From Falsirhodobacter sp. alg1 (GTDB taxonomy: Bacteria > Pseudomonadota > Alphaproteobacteria > Rhodobacterales > Rhodobacteraceae): DNA of 64,000 nt. A model generated the notes under the pieces. The model made no database searches and was not told the DNA's origin. It saw only the letters and a list, made by a program, of their open reading frames with translations. The position numbers were made by a program, and so were the translations under genes. Below are positions 44,562 through 53,592 of the stretch, in pieces (position 1 is the first letter of the stretch; each line of letters starts with the position of its first letter). The stretch spans positions 218,480 through 282,479 of the forward strand of contig NZ_BBJC02000005.1 in assembly GCF_000739715.2 (NCBI RefSeq), read 5' to 3'.

Positions 44562-45632
44562 TTATTGGGCCAGCCACGCGTTGAAACGCTCGTTCAGTTC
44601 GGAGTCGTAATCCACCCAGAATTCGAATGACGTTTCCAGCGAGTTGGTCATGTTTTCCTCGGAGGTCGGCAGATGCGGCTTCATATCCGTGATGCCGTCC
44701 TCCCAGAGCATCGGCATGGCCGCAGTGGATTTCCGCGTAGGGCCATAGCTGATGTATTTCGTCATATCCGCCAAATGTTGTGTATCCGTCGCATAGCTCA
44801 GGAATTTCTTGGCATCTTCCATATCCGGGGCGTTGACCGGAATGGCATAGACTTCGAATTCATACTGCATCCCGTCCCATACGGTAACGAACGGCTTGTT
44901 CTCCGTCATCGCGGCGGCAAAAATACGACCATTGTAAACGGTGGACATCACCACCTCACCATCTGCAAGCAGTTGGGGTGGCTGTGCGCCCGCTTCCCAC
45001 CAAACCACCTGATTCTTGATCGTATCAAGCTTGGCAAAGGCTCGCTCCAGCCCTTCGGGGGTTTCCAGCATGTCGTAAACATCGTCCGCAGCAACGCCAT
45101 CCGCCATCAGGGCCATTTCCAACGTCGTCTTGGCGCCCTTGCGAATCCCGCGTTTGCCCGGGAATTTTTCCAGATCAAAGAAATCGGAGATTGTCGTAGG
45201 TTTAGCATTGGGGAAACGGGTATCGTCATAGGCGAACACCGTCGCCCAGACATCAGTGGAAACGCCGCAATCGCTCAATGCGCCCGGCAAGAAATCCTCC
45301 TCGGCCGGCGTACCGTCCGGGGCCGGGGCCAGCTCCGCAGGATCGATCTCCTCCAGCAGCCCCTCATCGCACAGACGAACCACATCCGCATATTCCAACG
45401 AGACGATATTCACCGTGACGTTGTTTGCCTCCACCATCGCCTTGATCGGAGCCGCGGGGTTGTCGGTGTCGGTCATCGTAGCCTTGATGCCGGTTTCCGC
45501 CTGGAACGGCTTCACATGGGCCTCGGTCTGTGCGCGGCCATAGGCACCCCCCCATCCCAATACTGTCACATCCGCATTTGCGGCACCGGCACAAAGCGCC
45601 ACCGCAGTTGTCAGCCCTAGCAGTTTCTTCAT
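44562..45632 (-). CDS. ABC transporter extracellular solute-binding protein (PotD/PotF type)
   Basis: This 356-residue protein has a signal peptide MKKLLGLTTAVALCAGAANA and a family 1/polyamine-type mature domain (VTVLGWGGAYGRAQTEAHVKPFQAETG, VSLEYADVVRLCDEGLLEEID, WWEAGAQPPQLLADGEVVMSTVYNGRI). AGGGAGAG before ATG 45632 decides the start over 45653. It is encoded between the ATPase and the two permeases, the usual order being ATPase-binding protein-B-C. Confidence 0.9.
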   Translation of the reverse strand: MKKLLGLTTAVALCAGAANADVTVLGWGGAYGRAQTEAHVKPFQAETGIKATMTDTDNPAAPIKAMVEANNVTVNIVSLEYADVVRLCDEGLLEEIDPAELAPAPDGTPAEEDFLPGALSDCGVSTDVWATVFAYDDTRFPNAKPTTISDFFDLEKFPGKRGIRKGAKTTLEMALMADGVAADDVYDMLETPEGLERAFAKLDTIKNQVVWWEAGAQPPQLLADGEVVMSTVYNGRIFAAAMTENKPFVTVWDGMQYEFEVYAIPVNAPDMEDAKKFLSYATDTQHLADMTKYISYGPTRKSTAAMPMLWEDGITDMKPHLPTSEENMTNSLETSFEFWVDYDSELNERFNAWLAQ

Positions 45633-45649
45633 TGCACTCTCCCTGTGGG

Positions 45650-46756
45650 TCAAATTGGGTCCAGCGCCCGCGCGTCTGCGGGATGCCAGCCGATCCGCAC
45701 CGTCTGGCCCGGTTCAAGCCGGGTCTGTCCGATCGTGTTGCGGTATTTCATGATGAACTCGTCTGTGCCCGCCACGCGCAGGCGGGCACGCAGGATATCC
45801 CCCATATAGACAACCTCCAGTACGGTGGCATCCAGCGTATGGGCGCCATCGGACATCATCTCGGGTTTGAACTCTATGCGCTCGGGGCGGATGGACACCA
45901 CGGTCCGCTGCCCTTTGCGATGCACATTCACGGCCGTTGCGGCAATCACTTCACCCGAGGTCAGGCGGATCAGGGCGCGGCCATCCGTAATCTCTTCGAC
46001 CTTGCCCTCCAGCCGGTTGTTTTCCCCGATAAAGCTGGCAACAAACAGGTTTTCCGGCGTTTCATACAACGTCGCAGGCGGGGCGATCTGCTGGATGCGA
46101 CCATCATTGAATACGGCAATGCGATCCGACATCGTCAGCGCCTCACCCTGATCATGCGTCACATAGACGACTGTAATTCCCAGCTCGTCGTGCAGCCGCT
46201 TGATCTCGAACTGCATATGTTCACGCAATTGCTTGTCCAGGGCGCCAAGTGGTTCATCCATCAGCACCAGTGCCGGATCGAAAACCAGTGCCCGTGCAAG
46301 GGCAATCCGCTGTTGCTGCCCGCCCGACAGCTGGGCCGGTCGCCTGTTGGCGAATTTGCCCATCTGCACCATATCAAGCGCACGCATGATCTTGGCTTCA
46401 CGCGCATCCTTCGACATCCCGCGGACCTCGAGGGGAAAGGACAGGTTTTCTCCAACGCTCATATGGGGAAACAGCGCATAATTCTGGAAAACCATCCCGA
46501 TCCCGCGCTTGTGCGGAGGAACCGAGTTGATAGGCTGACCATCCAGAAAAATCTCGCCCTTTGTTGCGGTTTCAAACCCTGCAAGCATCATCAGGCAAGT
46601 TGTCTTGCCAGAGCCTGACGGCCCCAGCATTGTCAGGAATTCCCCTTTGGCAATCGACAGGTCCAGATCTTTTACAACCAGATCTTCTCCATTGTAGGTT
46701 TTCTGAACGTGGTCAAAAACCACAAAGCCGTCTGTACGTGGATTGACCGACAACAT
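45650..46756 (-). CDS. Spermidine/putrescine-type ABC transporter ATP-binding protein (PotA type)
   Basis: This 368-residue ATPase has Walker A GPSGSGKTT, signature LSGGQQQRIALARALV, Walker B LVLMDEPLGALDKQLREHMQ and H-loop VYVTHDQGEALTMSDRI. A TOBE domain begins with SIRPERIEF. It is the first gene of the polyamine-type operon. The 168 bases upstream of it, up to the response-regulator gene, show no clear gene or strong promoter. Confidence 0.92.
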   Translation of the reverse strand: MLSVNPRTDGFVVFDHVQKTYNGEDLVVKDLDLSIAKGEFLTMLGPSGSGKTTCLMMLAGFETATKGEIFLDGQPINSVPPHKRGIGMVFQNYALFPHMSVGENLSFPLEVRGMSKDAREAKIMRALDMVQMGKFANRRPAQLSGGQQQRIALARALVFDPALVLMDEPLGALDKQLREHMQFEIKRLHDELGITVVYVTHDQGEALTMSDRIAVFNDGRIQQIAPPATLYETPENLFVASFIGENNRLEGKVEEITDGRALIRLTSGEVIAATAVNVHRKGQRTVVSIRPERIEFKPEMMSDGAHTLDATVLEVVYMGDILRARLRVAGTDEFIMKYRNTIGQTRLEPGQTVRIGWHPADARALDPI

Positions 46757-46924
46757 GTCCCCCGGGATCGCCTCTGGGGTTCAGTTAAGCCCGCCTACCG
46801 GCACATCCGGACACTCTTTCGTCATCAGGCGGGGCACATCGACCATGCCCGCCCATTAATTGAGCACCTACGCCAATCTCTGCTACAATGATAACCCGTA
46901 TTTATACACGCTGACGTCGACGGT

Positions 46925-47371
46925 TCAGGTATCCTGCCATTTGCGCGCAAAGGCAGGCGTGGCCTGCAGACTACTGGGCACATCCATATCGGGGGGCGGA
47001 TCGGTAATCCCCTGACACAGATATTCTATAGCCGCCAGAAACCCGCCTTGGCTGAACGGTTTCGGAATGACGCCATGCCCCCCGGCAAAATCCTCCGGTA
47101 TCATGGACGGATTTGCGGTGATGAAGACAACAACCGTATCCGGCCACTGGCCCAGAATGGCCCGACAGGCATCGATGCCGCTCGACCCATCGGCCAGCTG
47201 CATGTCCACACAGGCCAGATCTGGCTGCGGACCGGACAGCAGCCGTTTCACCTCGAATACGGTCGTCGCCTCGCCGACAACCTGATGCCCGGCATCCTGT
47301 AGCATCATCTCCATGTCCATGGCGATCAACGGCTCATCCTCGACAATCAGGATCCTCAATGCCGCGCTCAT
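46925..47371 (-). CDS. Single-domain response regulator of the LOV-kinase operon
   Basis: This 148-residue receiver domain has the acidic pair ED at 11-12, phospho-acceptor Asp56 (CVDMQL), Thr85 (FITAN) and Lys104 (IPKPF). There is no output domain, only a short tail of about 25 residues. ATG 47371 overlaps the LOV-kinase stop by four bases, so the two are cotranslated. Such regulators accept or divert phosphate from HWE/HisKA_2 kinases, for example in general stress or light signalling. Confidence 0.85.
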   Translation of the reverse strand: MSAALRILIVEDEPLIAMDMEMMLQDAGHQVVGEATTVFEVKRLLSGPQPDLACVDMQLADGSSGIDACRAILGQWPDTVVVFITANPSMIPEDFAGGHGVIPKPFSQGGFLAAIEYLCQGITDPPPDMDVPSSLQATPAFARKWQDT

Positions 47372-48483
47372 TTCGGTGACACCGGAATGGTCAGGGTCAG
47401 GCAACTGCGGGCACCGCTCCTGCTCTCGTCCAACGTCATTCCCAATGCGCCCCCCAACCGCCGGATGAGAACCTGACGCAGGCCGTCATCATCCATGGCA
47501 CCGATGGCATATCCGGGTGCGGTCGTCGAAAGCGTTACCCGTGATGCCGACATGTCGCAGCCGATTTCCAGACCGATCTCCACAGCATCGTCACAATCGG
47601 CGGCGTGAAGAGTGATATCCTGAACCAGCTCACCGATCACGACCCCCACCGTCGGGGCAATATCAGGGCGGATTTCGCAAAGCGTCGTATTCGCCCTCAA
47701 CGTCATGTTGTTGCCGCCACTGGCGCGCACTGCGGCATACAGCATGTTCTGGGTAAATTCACCGATATCCAGGGACAGGACATCACCCTTGTTGTATAGA
47801 CGGCGATGCACCGTAGACAGGGTCTCCACCCGGGCCATCGTCGCCTCGGCCATTCGCTTCAGGCGTTCGTCGTCTACCGTCCGGGCCTGCATCCGCACGA
47901 ATGAGCCGATCATGGCAAGGTTGTTCTTGACCCGGTGATCCAGCTCATCAAGCAGCTGTATCTTTGCTGTCAAGGCGGCCTCCAATTCGGCAGTCCGTTG
48001 GAGAACCTCGGATTCTACGATATCCTTTTGCCGCTCGATCCGGCGACGCTCTTCCACGCGCGCCGAGACATCCAGTTGCGATGCAAAGAAAAACGCGATC
48101 TCTCCCCGCTCGTCCCGGACAGGGCTGATATACAGGGCATTCCAGAAAGATGAGCCGTCCTTCCGATAATTCAGCAGATCGACCGCCGTGTCCTGCCCCT
48201 TTGCAATCGACTCCCGAAGGCGAACCAATGTCGCCCGGTCCGTATCGGCACCCTGCAGAAAACGGCAGTTCCGACCCAGAACCTCTTCGCGGGAATATCC
48301 GGTCAGGTTCAAAAAGGCGTCATTCGCGAATACGATCGGGTTGTCCGGCAGTGCTGGGTTCGTCACGATCATGGCCATGCGCGTTGCCCTGACGGCTGCG
48401 GCAAACGGATCCCCCCGGCCAAGGCTATAGTCCAGCCGGTCCGTCAAATGCCAATCATCGTGTTTGCGCACATCCTGCTCCAT
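47368..48483 (-). CDS. LOV-domain HWE/HisKA_2 histidine kinase with degenerate ATP-binding domain
   Basis: This is a 371-residue blue-light receptor. The LOV domain (about residues 30-140) has GRNCRFLQG with Cys73, the flavin-adduct cysteine, plus the DLLNYRKDGSSFWN strand. A coiled coil leads to the dimerisation domain LDELDHRVKNNLAMIGSFVRMQ with His183. The following ATP-binding domain is abnormal: the N-box reads GELVQD (284-289) instead of NELxxN, and no clear DxGxG or G2 box is seen. It may act as a phosphatase or partner rather than a kinase. An EcfG-like promoter lies 36 bases upstream. Confidence 0.88.
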   Translation of the reverse strand: MEQDVRKHDDWHLTDRLDYSLGRGDPFAAAVRATRMAMIVTNPALPDNPIVFANDAFLNLTGYSREEVLGRNCRFLQGADTDRATLVRLRESIAKGQDTAVDLLNYRKDGSSFWNALYISPVRDERGEIAFFFASQLDVSARVEERRRIERQKDIVESEVLQRTAELEAALTAKIQLLDELDHRVKNNLAMIGSFVRMQARTVDDERLKRMAEATMARVETLSTVHRRLYNKGDVLSLDIGEFTQNMLYAAVRASGGNNMTLRANTTLCEIRPDIAPTVGVVIGELVQDITLHAADCDDAVEIGLEIGCDMSASRVTLSTTAPGYAIGAMDDDGLRQVLIRRLGGALGMTLDESRSGARSCLTLTIPVSPK

Positions 48484-48518
48484 CCTGCATCAAGTCTTGA
48501 TTGGACATGACCATACAA

Positions 48519-48543
48519 AACGGTCCCAACGTTACATGGTTCC
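48519..48543 (-). promoter_or_regulatory. EcfG-like (general stress sigma) promoter before the LOV-kinase gene
   Basis: On the minus strand GGAAC (48543-48539) and CGTT (48522-48519) are separated by 16 bases, the published arrangement for the alphaproteobacterial EcfG/sigma-T class. The -10 end is 36 bases before ATG 48483. This is a sequence match only; the presence of EcfG in this organism is not known. Confidence 0.5.
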
Positions 48544-48640
48544 AGTCCGAATCTCGCTTGCCCCATTCTTGAAATTTTGAAAATAAGGCAAGACTTGTCA
48601 TAGTGCCTTCATCTTGCTGCCGATACGGAGAATATCAGGC

Positions 48641-50785
48641 TTGTCATCCAGCGATATTGACCAATACGTCGATCTTTCTGCCTGTGAGGTTGCGCCGATC
48701 CATACTCCCGGCTCCATCCAGCCGCACGGTCTGCTGTTGATTGCAGATGCGGAAACCGGGGCAATTGTAGGTGTTGCGGGCGATGTGGAGGGGATGATCG
48801 CCGCGGACTGGGCGAAACGAACCCTGCAGGATGTGCTGGGCCTGCCGGATCTGCCGGTCGTCGAGGAAAACCAGCGCTACTTTCTGGATAGCGTTTCAGG
48901 GGTTCGTGATACATTTGTTGGCCAGATCATCGCGAGTGATGGCCACCTGATCGCCGAGCTTGAAGCCATGAATGCGGGTGAGGTTCCGGCCCACCGCTTT
49001 CTATCGCTGATCGAGGAATGCGAGGCCCGGTTCGAAGATGCGGGCGATCTGGCTCCGCTATGCGTTCAAGCCGCCCGGACTTTTCGCCGGATAACCGGCT
49101 TTGATCACGTCATGATCTACCGCTTTGTCGAGGATGCGGACGGCATTGTCGTGGCCGAAGACCGCGCGCCGCATATGCGCTCCTATCTGCGCCATCAGTT
49201 TCCCGCCGCAGACATACCACGTCAGGCGCGCGTTCTGTACATGCGCAACAAATTCCGCGTCATCCCTGATGCCGCCTATACCCCGGTGCCGATCCGGTCG
49301 GCTGATCCGGCCATCGTCGGGATCGACCTGTCGGACGTAAACCTGCGCAGCGTTGCCCCGATCCACCTCGTCTATCTGAAGAACATGAACGTGCAGGCCT
49401 CCGCCTCGGTCAGCATCATCCGGGATGGCAAACTGTGGGGGCTGGTGGCCTGCCACAATGCCACCCCGCGCAATATTCCGATGCCGTCGCGGCTGGCCTG
49501 CCTGACGGTGGCCGGGGCGCTGTCACGCCAGATCGGCGCGCTGGAGACGACGGATCTGTATCGGGCGCGGTTGCGCCTGCGCGCACATCAGGATGCCGCC
49601 CTTCGCAAACTCGGGACCCGATCAGACCTGGGGCATTTTCTGGCCGATGCCGGAGAGGATCTGCGCAAGATGCTTCACGCGGACGGATTTGCAGTGGTCC
49701 GCAATGGCGCACTCTATACTTGCGGAACCTGCCCGCCGGATGCTGCCATTCCCGAACTGGTGATATGGGCAAAATCATTCTCCCCTCTGCGGACGGTCAG
49801 TACAGACCGGCTGTCCGAGCATTGCAGCTTTGCCAAGGCATTCCGTGCCGAAGCCAGCGGAATGATCTGCACCGAGGCTCTGGATGAGGATGAAACCGCC
49901 TTCCTCTGGTTCCGCGCAGAAAAGCTGAAACAGATCGATTGGGCGGGCAATCCCCACAAGATGCAGACCGACACGCAATCGGGTCAGCTTTCCCCCCGCG
50001 CATCCTTCGATAAATGGTCCGAAACCGTACATGGACGGGCGTCCGAATGGACAATGGGCGAGGTGGAGGCTGCGGCCCGTGTCACGCAGGCAACGATGGA
50101 AGCCCTGCTGAACCTGCGACTGCGCGAGATGAACAGCCAGTTGAACCACGCCCTCGCCCTGAACGAGGACCTGTTGGCCGAAAAAGACGGGCTGATGCGC
50201 GAGGTGAACCACCGTGTCCAGAACAGCCTGAGCCTTGTGGGATCTTTCCTGCGGATGCAGGCGCGGAGTGCCCCGGCTGGCGATTTGCGGGACGGGCTGA
50301 TGGACGCACAGCGACGGATCATGGCAGTCAGCATGGTCCACCGCAAACTCTACGGCGCGAATGGGGTCGAGACGGTCGATCTGGGACGTTATCTGGACGA
50401 ACTGGTGCAGGATGTGCTTGGATCATCCGACCCCGGCTGGAGTGAGGCGACCCAATTGACGCTGACGCCTCTGGATGTCTCGGCGGACAAGGCGGTGAAT
50501 GTCGGCCTGATCTTGAACGAACTGATGACCAACAGCCAGAAATATGCCTACGGTGGACAACCCGGACCGATCCGGATCGATCTTTCCCCCACGCAGCAGG
50601 GCTTTCGCCTCAGCGTGACGGATCAGGGTATCGGCAAAAAGGCCGGGGCTACTTCTGAAGGCTTCGGATCCAGCATGATACAGGCCTTGGTCCAGCGCAT
50701 TGATGGAACGATCACGGAAACAGGAATGGAGCCGGGGTTGCGGACCACCCTGACAGTTCCGATGTCAAATCCTGCCCGGATCTGA
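48641..50785 (+). CDS. Bacteriophytochrome HWE/HisKA_2 histidine kinase
   Basis: This red/far-red receptor has about 714 residues in the order PAS-GAF-PHY-HisKA_2-ATPase. An N-terminal Cys15 in SACEVAPIHTPGSIQPHG is the biliverdin attachment site. GAF has FPAADIPRQAR, with the key Asp and Ala for the common Ser. The PHY tongue has SPRASF. The kinase H-box is VNHRVQNSLSLVGSFLRMQ, with a complete N-box NELMTNSQKYA and DQGIGK. There is no ATG: TTG 48641 is chosen because CGGAGAA lies before it; TTG 48614 is also open. No heme oxygenase gene for making biliverdin is nearby. Confidence 0.9.
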   Translation: MSSSDIDQYVDLSACEVAPIHTPGSIQPHGLLLIADAETGAIVGVAGDVEGMIAADWAKRTLQDVLGLPDLPVVEENQRYFLDSVSGVRDTFVGQIIASDGHLIAELEAMNAGEVPAHRFLSLIEECEARFEDAGDLAPLCVQAARTFRRITGFDHVMIYRFVEDADGIVVAEDRAPHMRSYLRHQFPAADIPRQARVLYMRNKFRVIPDAAYTPVPIRSADPAIVGIDLSDVNLRSVAPIHLVYLKNMNVQASASVSIIRDGKLWGLVACHNATPRNIPMPSRLACLTVAGALSRQIGALETTDLYRARLRLRAHQDAALRKLGTRSDLGHFLADAGEDLRKMLHADGFAVVRNGALYTCGTCPPDAAIPELVIWAKSFSPLRTVSTDRLSEHCSFAKAFRAEASGMICTEALDEDETAFLWFRAEKLKQIDWAGNPHKMQTDTQSGQLSPRASFDKWSETVHGRASEWTMGEVEAAARVTQATMEALLNLRLREMNSQLNHALALNEDLLAEKDGLMREVNHRVQNSLSLVGSFLRMQARSAPAGDLRDGLMDAQRRIMAVSMVHRKLYGANGVETVDLGRYLDELVQDVLGSSDPGWSEATQLTLTPLDVSADKAVNVGLILNELMTNSQKYAYGGQPGPIRIDLSPTQQGFRLSVTDQGIGKKAGATSEGFGSSMIQALVQRIDGTITETGMEPGLRTTLTVPMSNPARI

Positions 50786-50889
50786 CCCGCCCCATGGAAT
50801 ACGGCCGCGCCTGCGGCCAAAAGCCTGATTGCGGCCATATCTGGTTCGTTTAGTCTGCCTTGCAAAACATAACGAGGCAGGCAGTAACC

Positions 50890-52023
50890 ATGATGAACAG
50901 ACGCTTTTTCAGCTTCGGCCTTGCGGCGGTCACTCTGGCAGGCTGTGGCGGACCGGCAATGACCGTCAGCGGGCCGACACCTTTGCCCGATGATCTTCGC
51001 CCGACCCCCGACGCGGGTTATGATGCCTGGGTCGCCGCATTCAAGGGCCGTGCCGCGTCTCGAGGCATTTCGCAGTCTACGCTGAACAGCGCCTTCCGCT
51101 CAGCCGGCTTTTTGCCCGGTGCCATCACGCGCGACCGTAACCAGCCGGAATCCTCCCGCACACTGGAGGATTACCTCTCCATCGCCGTATCCGACGAAAG
51201 GGTGGCCAAAGGCCGTGCGAATTATGCCCGCTACCGTGACATCCTGAATGCACTGGAGGCCCGATACGGCGTTGATGCAACGATCATCACCGCCGTTTGG
51301 GGGCTGGAAAGCTTTTACGGAGAACGGCGCGGCAGTGTCTCGGTCATCTCCGCCACATCAACGCTAGCCTATGAAGGGCGGCGCGGTGAGTTTTTCGAAG
51401 GGCAGCTTATCGCTGCGTTGCGTATTTTGCAGAACGGCGACGTGACGCCCGAAAACATGACCGGAAGCTGGGCCGGTGCGATGGGCCATACGCAATTTAT
51501 TCCCACCTCCTATCTGGCCTATGCCGTGGATTATAACGGCGACGGGCGACGGGACATATGGGAAGATGACCCGAGCGACTCCCTTGCCTCGACCGCATCC
51601 TATCTTGCACGCAGTGGCTGGACGCGCGGTATGCGGTGGGGCGGTGAGGTGGGCTATAATGCCCCTGCCGGCACAATCATTCAGCCACAGGCAGGCGGCC
51701 CCCGCTTTTCCGTGACGAGCAATTTCAGGGCGATCAAGCGCTACAACAATTCGGATTCCTATGCGATCGGTGTCGGCCATCTGGCGGACCGCATCGGGGG
51801 TGCAGGACCGCTGCACGGCAGTTTCCCACCCGATGCCAACGGTCTGACCAAAGACGACCGCGTGGCCCTGCAACAGCGCCTGACCGCGCGGGGCTTCGAT
51901 ACCGGCGGAGCCGATGGTGTACTTGGCAATAAAAGCAAAGCCGCGATCAGCGCCTATCAGACCAGTATCGGCCAGCCCGCCACCGGCGTCGGTTCACAGG
52001 CCCTGCTGGCAAGCCTGCGCTGA
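50890..52023 (+). CDS. MltB-type lytic murein transglycosylase (lipoprotein) with peptidoglycan-binding domain
   Basis: This is a 377-residue peptidoglycan-cleaving enzyme. The N-terminal lipobox LAGCG points to a lipid-anchored periplasmic protein. The catalytic Glu is in VWGLESFYGE, followed by MGHTQFIPTSYLAYAVDYNGDG typical of MltB-like family 103 enzymes. Residues about 305-377 form a peptidoglycan-binding domain (DRVALQQRLTARGFDTGGADGVLGNKSKAAI). GAGGCAGG precedes ATG 50890. It ends at a clear terminator. Confidence 0.92.
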   Translation: MMNRRFFSFGLAAVTLAGCGGPAMTVSGPTPLPDDLRPTPDAGYDAWVAAFKGRAASRGISQSTLNSAFRSAGFLPGAITRDRNQPESSRTLEDYLSIAVSDERVAKGRANYARYRDILNALEARYGVDATIITAVWGLESFYGERRGSVSVISATSTLAYEGRRGEFFEGQLIAALRILQNGDVTPENMTGSWAGAMGHTQFIPTSYLAYAVDYNGDGRRDIWEDDPSDSLASTASYLARSGWTRGMRWGGEVGYNAPAGTIIQPQAGGPRFSVTSNFRAIKRYNNSDSYAIGVGHLADRIGGAGPLHGSFPPDANGLTKDDRVALQQRLTARGFDTGGADGVLGNKSKAAISAYQTSIGQPATGVGSQALLASLR

Positions 52024-52042
52024 TTCCGGAACCAGAATGCAA

Positions 52043-52076
52043 AACGCCCCGACGGTCTGTCGGGGCGTTCTTGTTT
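52043..52076 (+). terminator. Rho-independent terminator after the transglycosylase gene
   Basis: An 11-bp stem AACGCCCCGAC / GTCGGGGCGTT encloses GGTCT and is followed by CTTGTTTCTG. It may also serve the convergent tctA gene. Confidence 0.85.
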
Positions 52077-52091
52077 CTGCAGGCTGCCGGA

Positions 52092-53582
52092 TCAGGCGCG
52101 ACGACGGCGCGACAGGATCAACGGCACGATCACGACCAGTACTGCAAGTCCATAAAGGAACAGGGATTGCCAGCTCTGTACCAGAATACCCCAGTCACCA
52201 CCCGAAATGGACAACGCGCGGCGCAGGTTGTTCTCGAACAGGGATCCGAGCACAAACCCCAGAATGACAGGCGCCAACGAGAAATCGAGCTTGCGCAGGA
52301 TCCAGCCAAATATTCCCAGCCCGATGATCATGAACAGGTCGAAAGGGTTTCCGACGATCGAGTAGATTCCGATGAAGGCAAGAATGGCAATCAGCGGCGT
52401 CAGGTAATGCTGTGGCAATGTCAGCATCCGCGCAAACAGACCTACCAGCGGCAGGTTGATGATCAACAGTGCGATATTGCCGATATACATCGAAGCGATC
52501 AGGCCCCAGGCAATTTCCGGGTGCTGGGTGAACAGCAGCGGGCCGGGCTGGATGTTGAACATCAGCAATGCGCCCAGGAGGATTGCCGTGGTGCCGGACC
52601 CCGGAATACCCAGTGTCAGCATCGGAACCATCGCACCCGCGGCCGAGGCGTTATTGGCAGCTTCAGGTGCCATCAGCCCGCGCACATCCCCCTCACCGAA
52701 GGTGCCGCTTTTGCCCGCAATCCGCTTTTCGGTGCCATAGGTCACCGCCGAGGCAACAGAAGCACCCGTGCCCGGCAGCACACCAATGACGAACCCGATC
52801 AGCGAAGAGCGGATCAACGTCCAACGACCAAAGACGATGTCGGCCCATTTCACAAAGCTGCTGTCGATTGGCAGCGTTTTCAGTTTCCCGGTCGCCTGCT
52901 GTTCTACCAGGTGGAACAGTTCCGCCATGCCGAACAGACCGATTACGACGATCAGAAAGTCAATGCCCGCCAACAGGTCAGGCACACCGAATGTATAACG
53001 GGTCACCCCTGTGTTGGCATCCACGCCAATGGTGGCCAGCATCAGGCCCATGGAGGCGCCGACCAATGTCTTCACCGGATTTGCCCCGACCAGCGAGGCC
53101 AGTGAAGCAAAGGCGAAAACCATCAGCGCCACGTAGTCGGACGGAGAGAATGCAACAGCGAATTTGGACAGCAGCGGCCCGAACAGCGTCATCAGCACCA
53201 CCGCAACCGTGCCCCCGATGAAACTGGCGATAGCCGAGATGGACAATGCCCTGCCCGCCTCACCTTTACGGGCCATGGGGTTTCCGTCCAATGTGGTCAT
53301 GACCGCTCCGGCATCCCCCGGTACGTTCAACAGGATGGATGAAATACGTCCGCCGAATTCTGCGCCATAATAGATGCCGGCCAGCAAAATCAACGCGCTT
53401 TCGGGCGGCAGGCCAAGGCCATAGGCGATCGGCAGCAGGATCGCCACGCCGTTGATCGGCCCTATGCCGGGCAATGCACCGATCAGCGTTCCTGCAAAAC
53501 AGCCGAATGCCACCAGCATAAGGTTGAACGGGGATAGTGCGACACCGAAACCGGTCGCAAGTCCGTTAAGAACTTCACTCAT
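52092..53582 (-). CDS. tctA: Tripartite tricarboxylate transporter large permease TctA
   Basis: This 496-residue integral membrane protein has about 12 helices. The family motif GALPGIGPINGVAILLPIAYGL lies near residues 38-60, and the second repeat has VIGVLPGTGASVASAVTYGTEKR and MLTLGIPGSGTTAILLGALL. It forms the membrane channel with TctB, fed by TctC, and moves citrate or another organic acid using an ion gradient. It is the last gene of tctCBA. Confidence 0.94.
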   Translation of the reverse strand: MSEVLNGLATGFGVALSPFNLMLVAFGCFAGTLIGALPGIGPINGVAILLPIAYGLGLPPESALILLAGIYYGAEFGGRISSILLNVPGDAGAVMTTLDGNPMARKGEAGRALSISAIASFIGGTVAVVLMTLFGPLLSKFAVAFSPSDYVALMVFAFASLASLVGANPVKTLVGASMGLMLATIGVDANTGVTRYTFGVPDLLAGIDFLIVVIGLFGMAELFHLVEQQATGKLKTLPIDSSFVKWADIVFGRWTLIRSSLIGFVIGVLPGTGASVASAVTYGTEKRIAGKSGTFGEGDVRGLMAPEAANNASAAGAMVPMLTLGIPGSGTTAILLGALLMFNIQPGPLLFTQHPEIAWGLIASMYIGNIALLIINLPLVGLFARMLTLPQHYLTPLIAILAFIGIYSIVGNPFDLFMIIGLGIFGWILRKLDFSLAPVILGFVLGSLFENNLRRALSISGGDWGILVQSWQSLFLYGLAVLVVIVPLILSRRRRA

Positions 53583-53592
53583 ATCACGCCTC

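Noticed and set aside
44673-46618. Two long frames (44673-45620, 45530-46618) opposite the polyamine-type binding protein and ATPase
   Set aside because: Mirror frames of well-supported genes, without domains or ribosome sites.
52071-53105. 344-residue open frame opposite tctA
   Set aside because: Gln/Arg/His-rich shadow translation of a conserved membrane protein gene.
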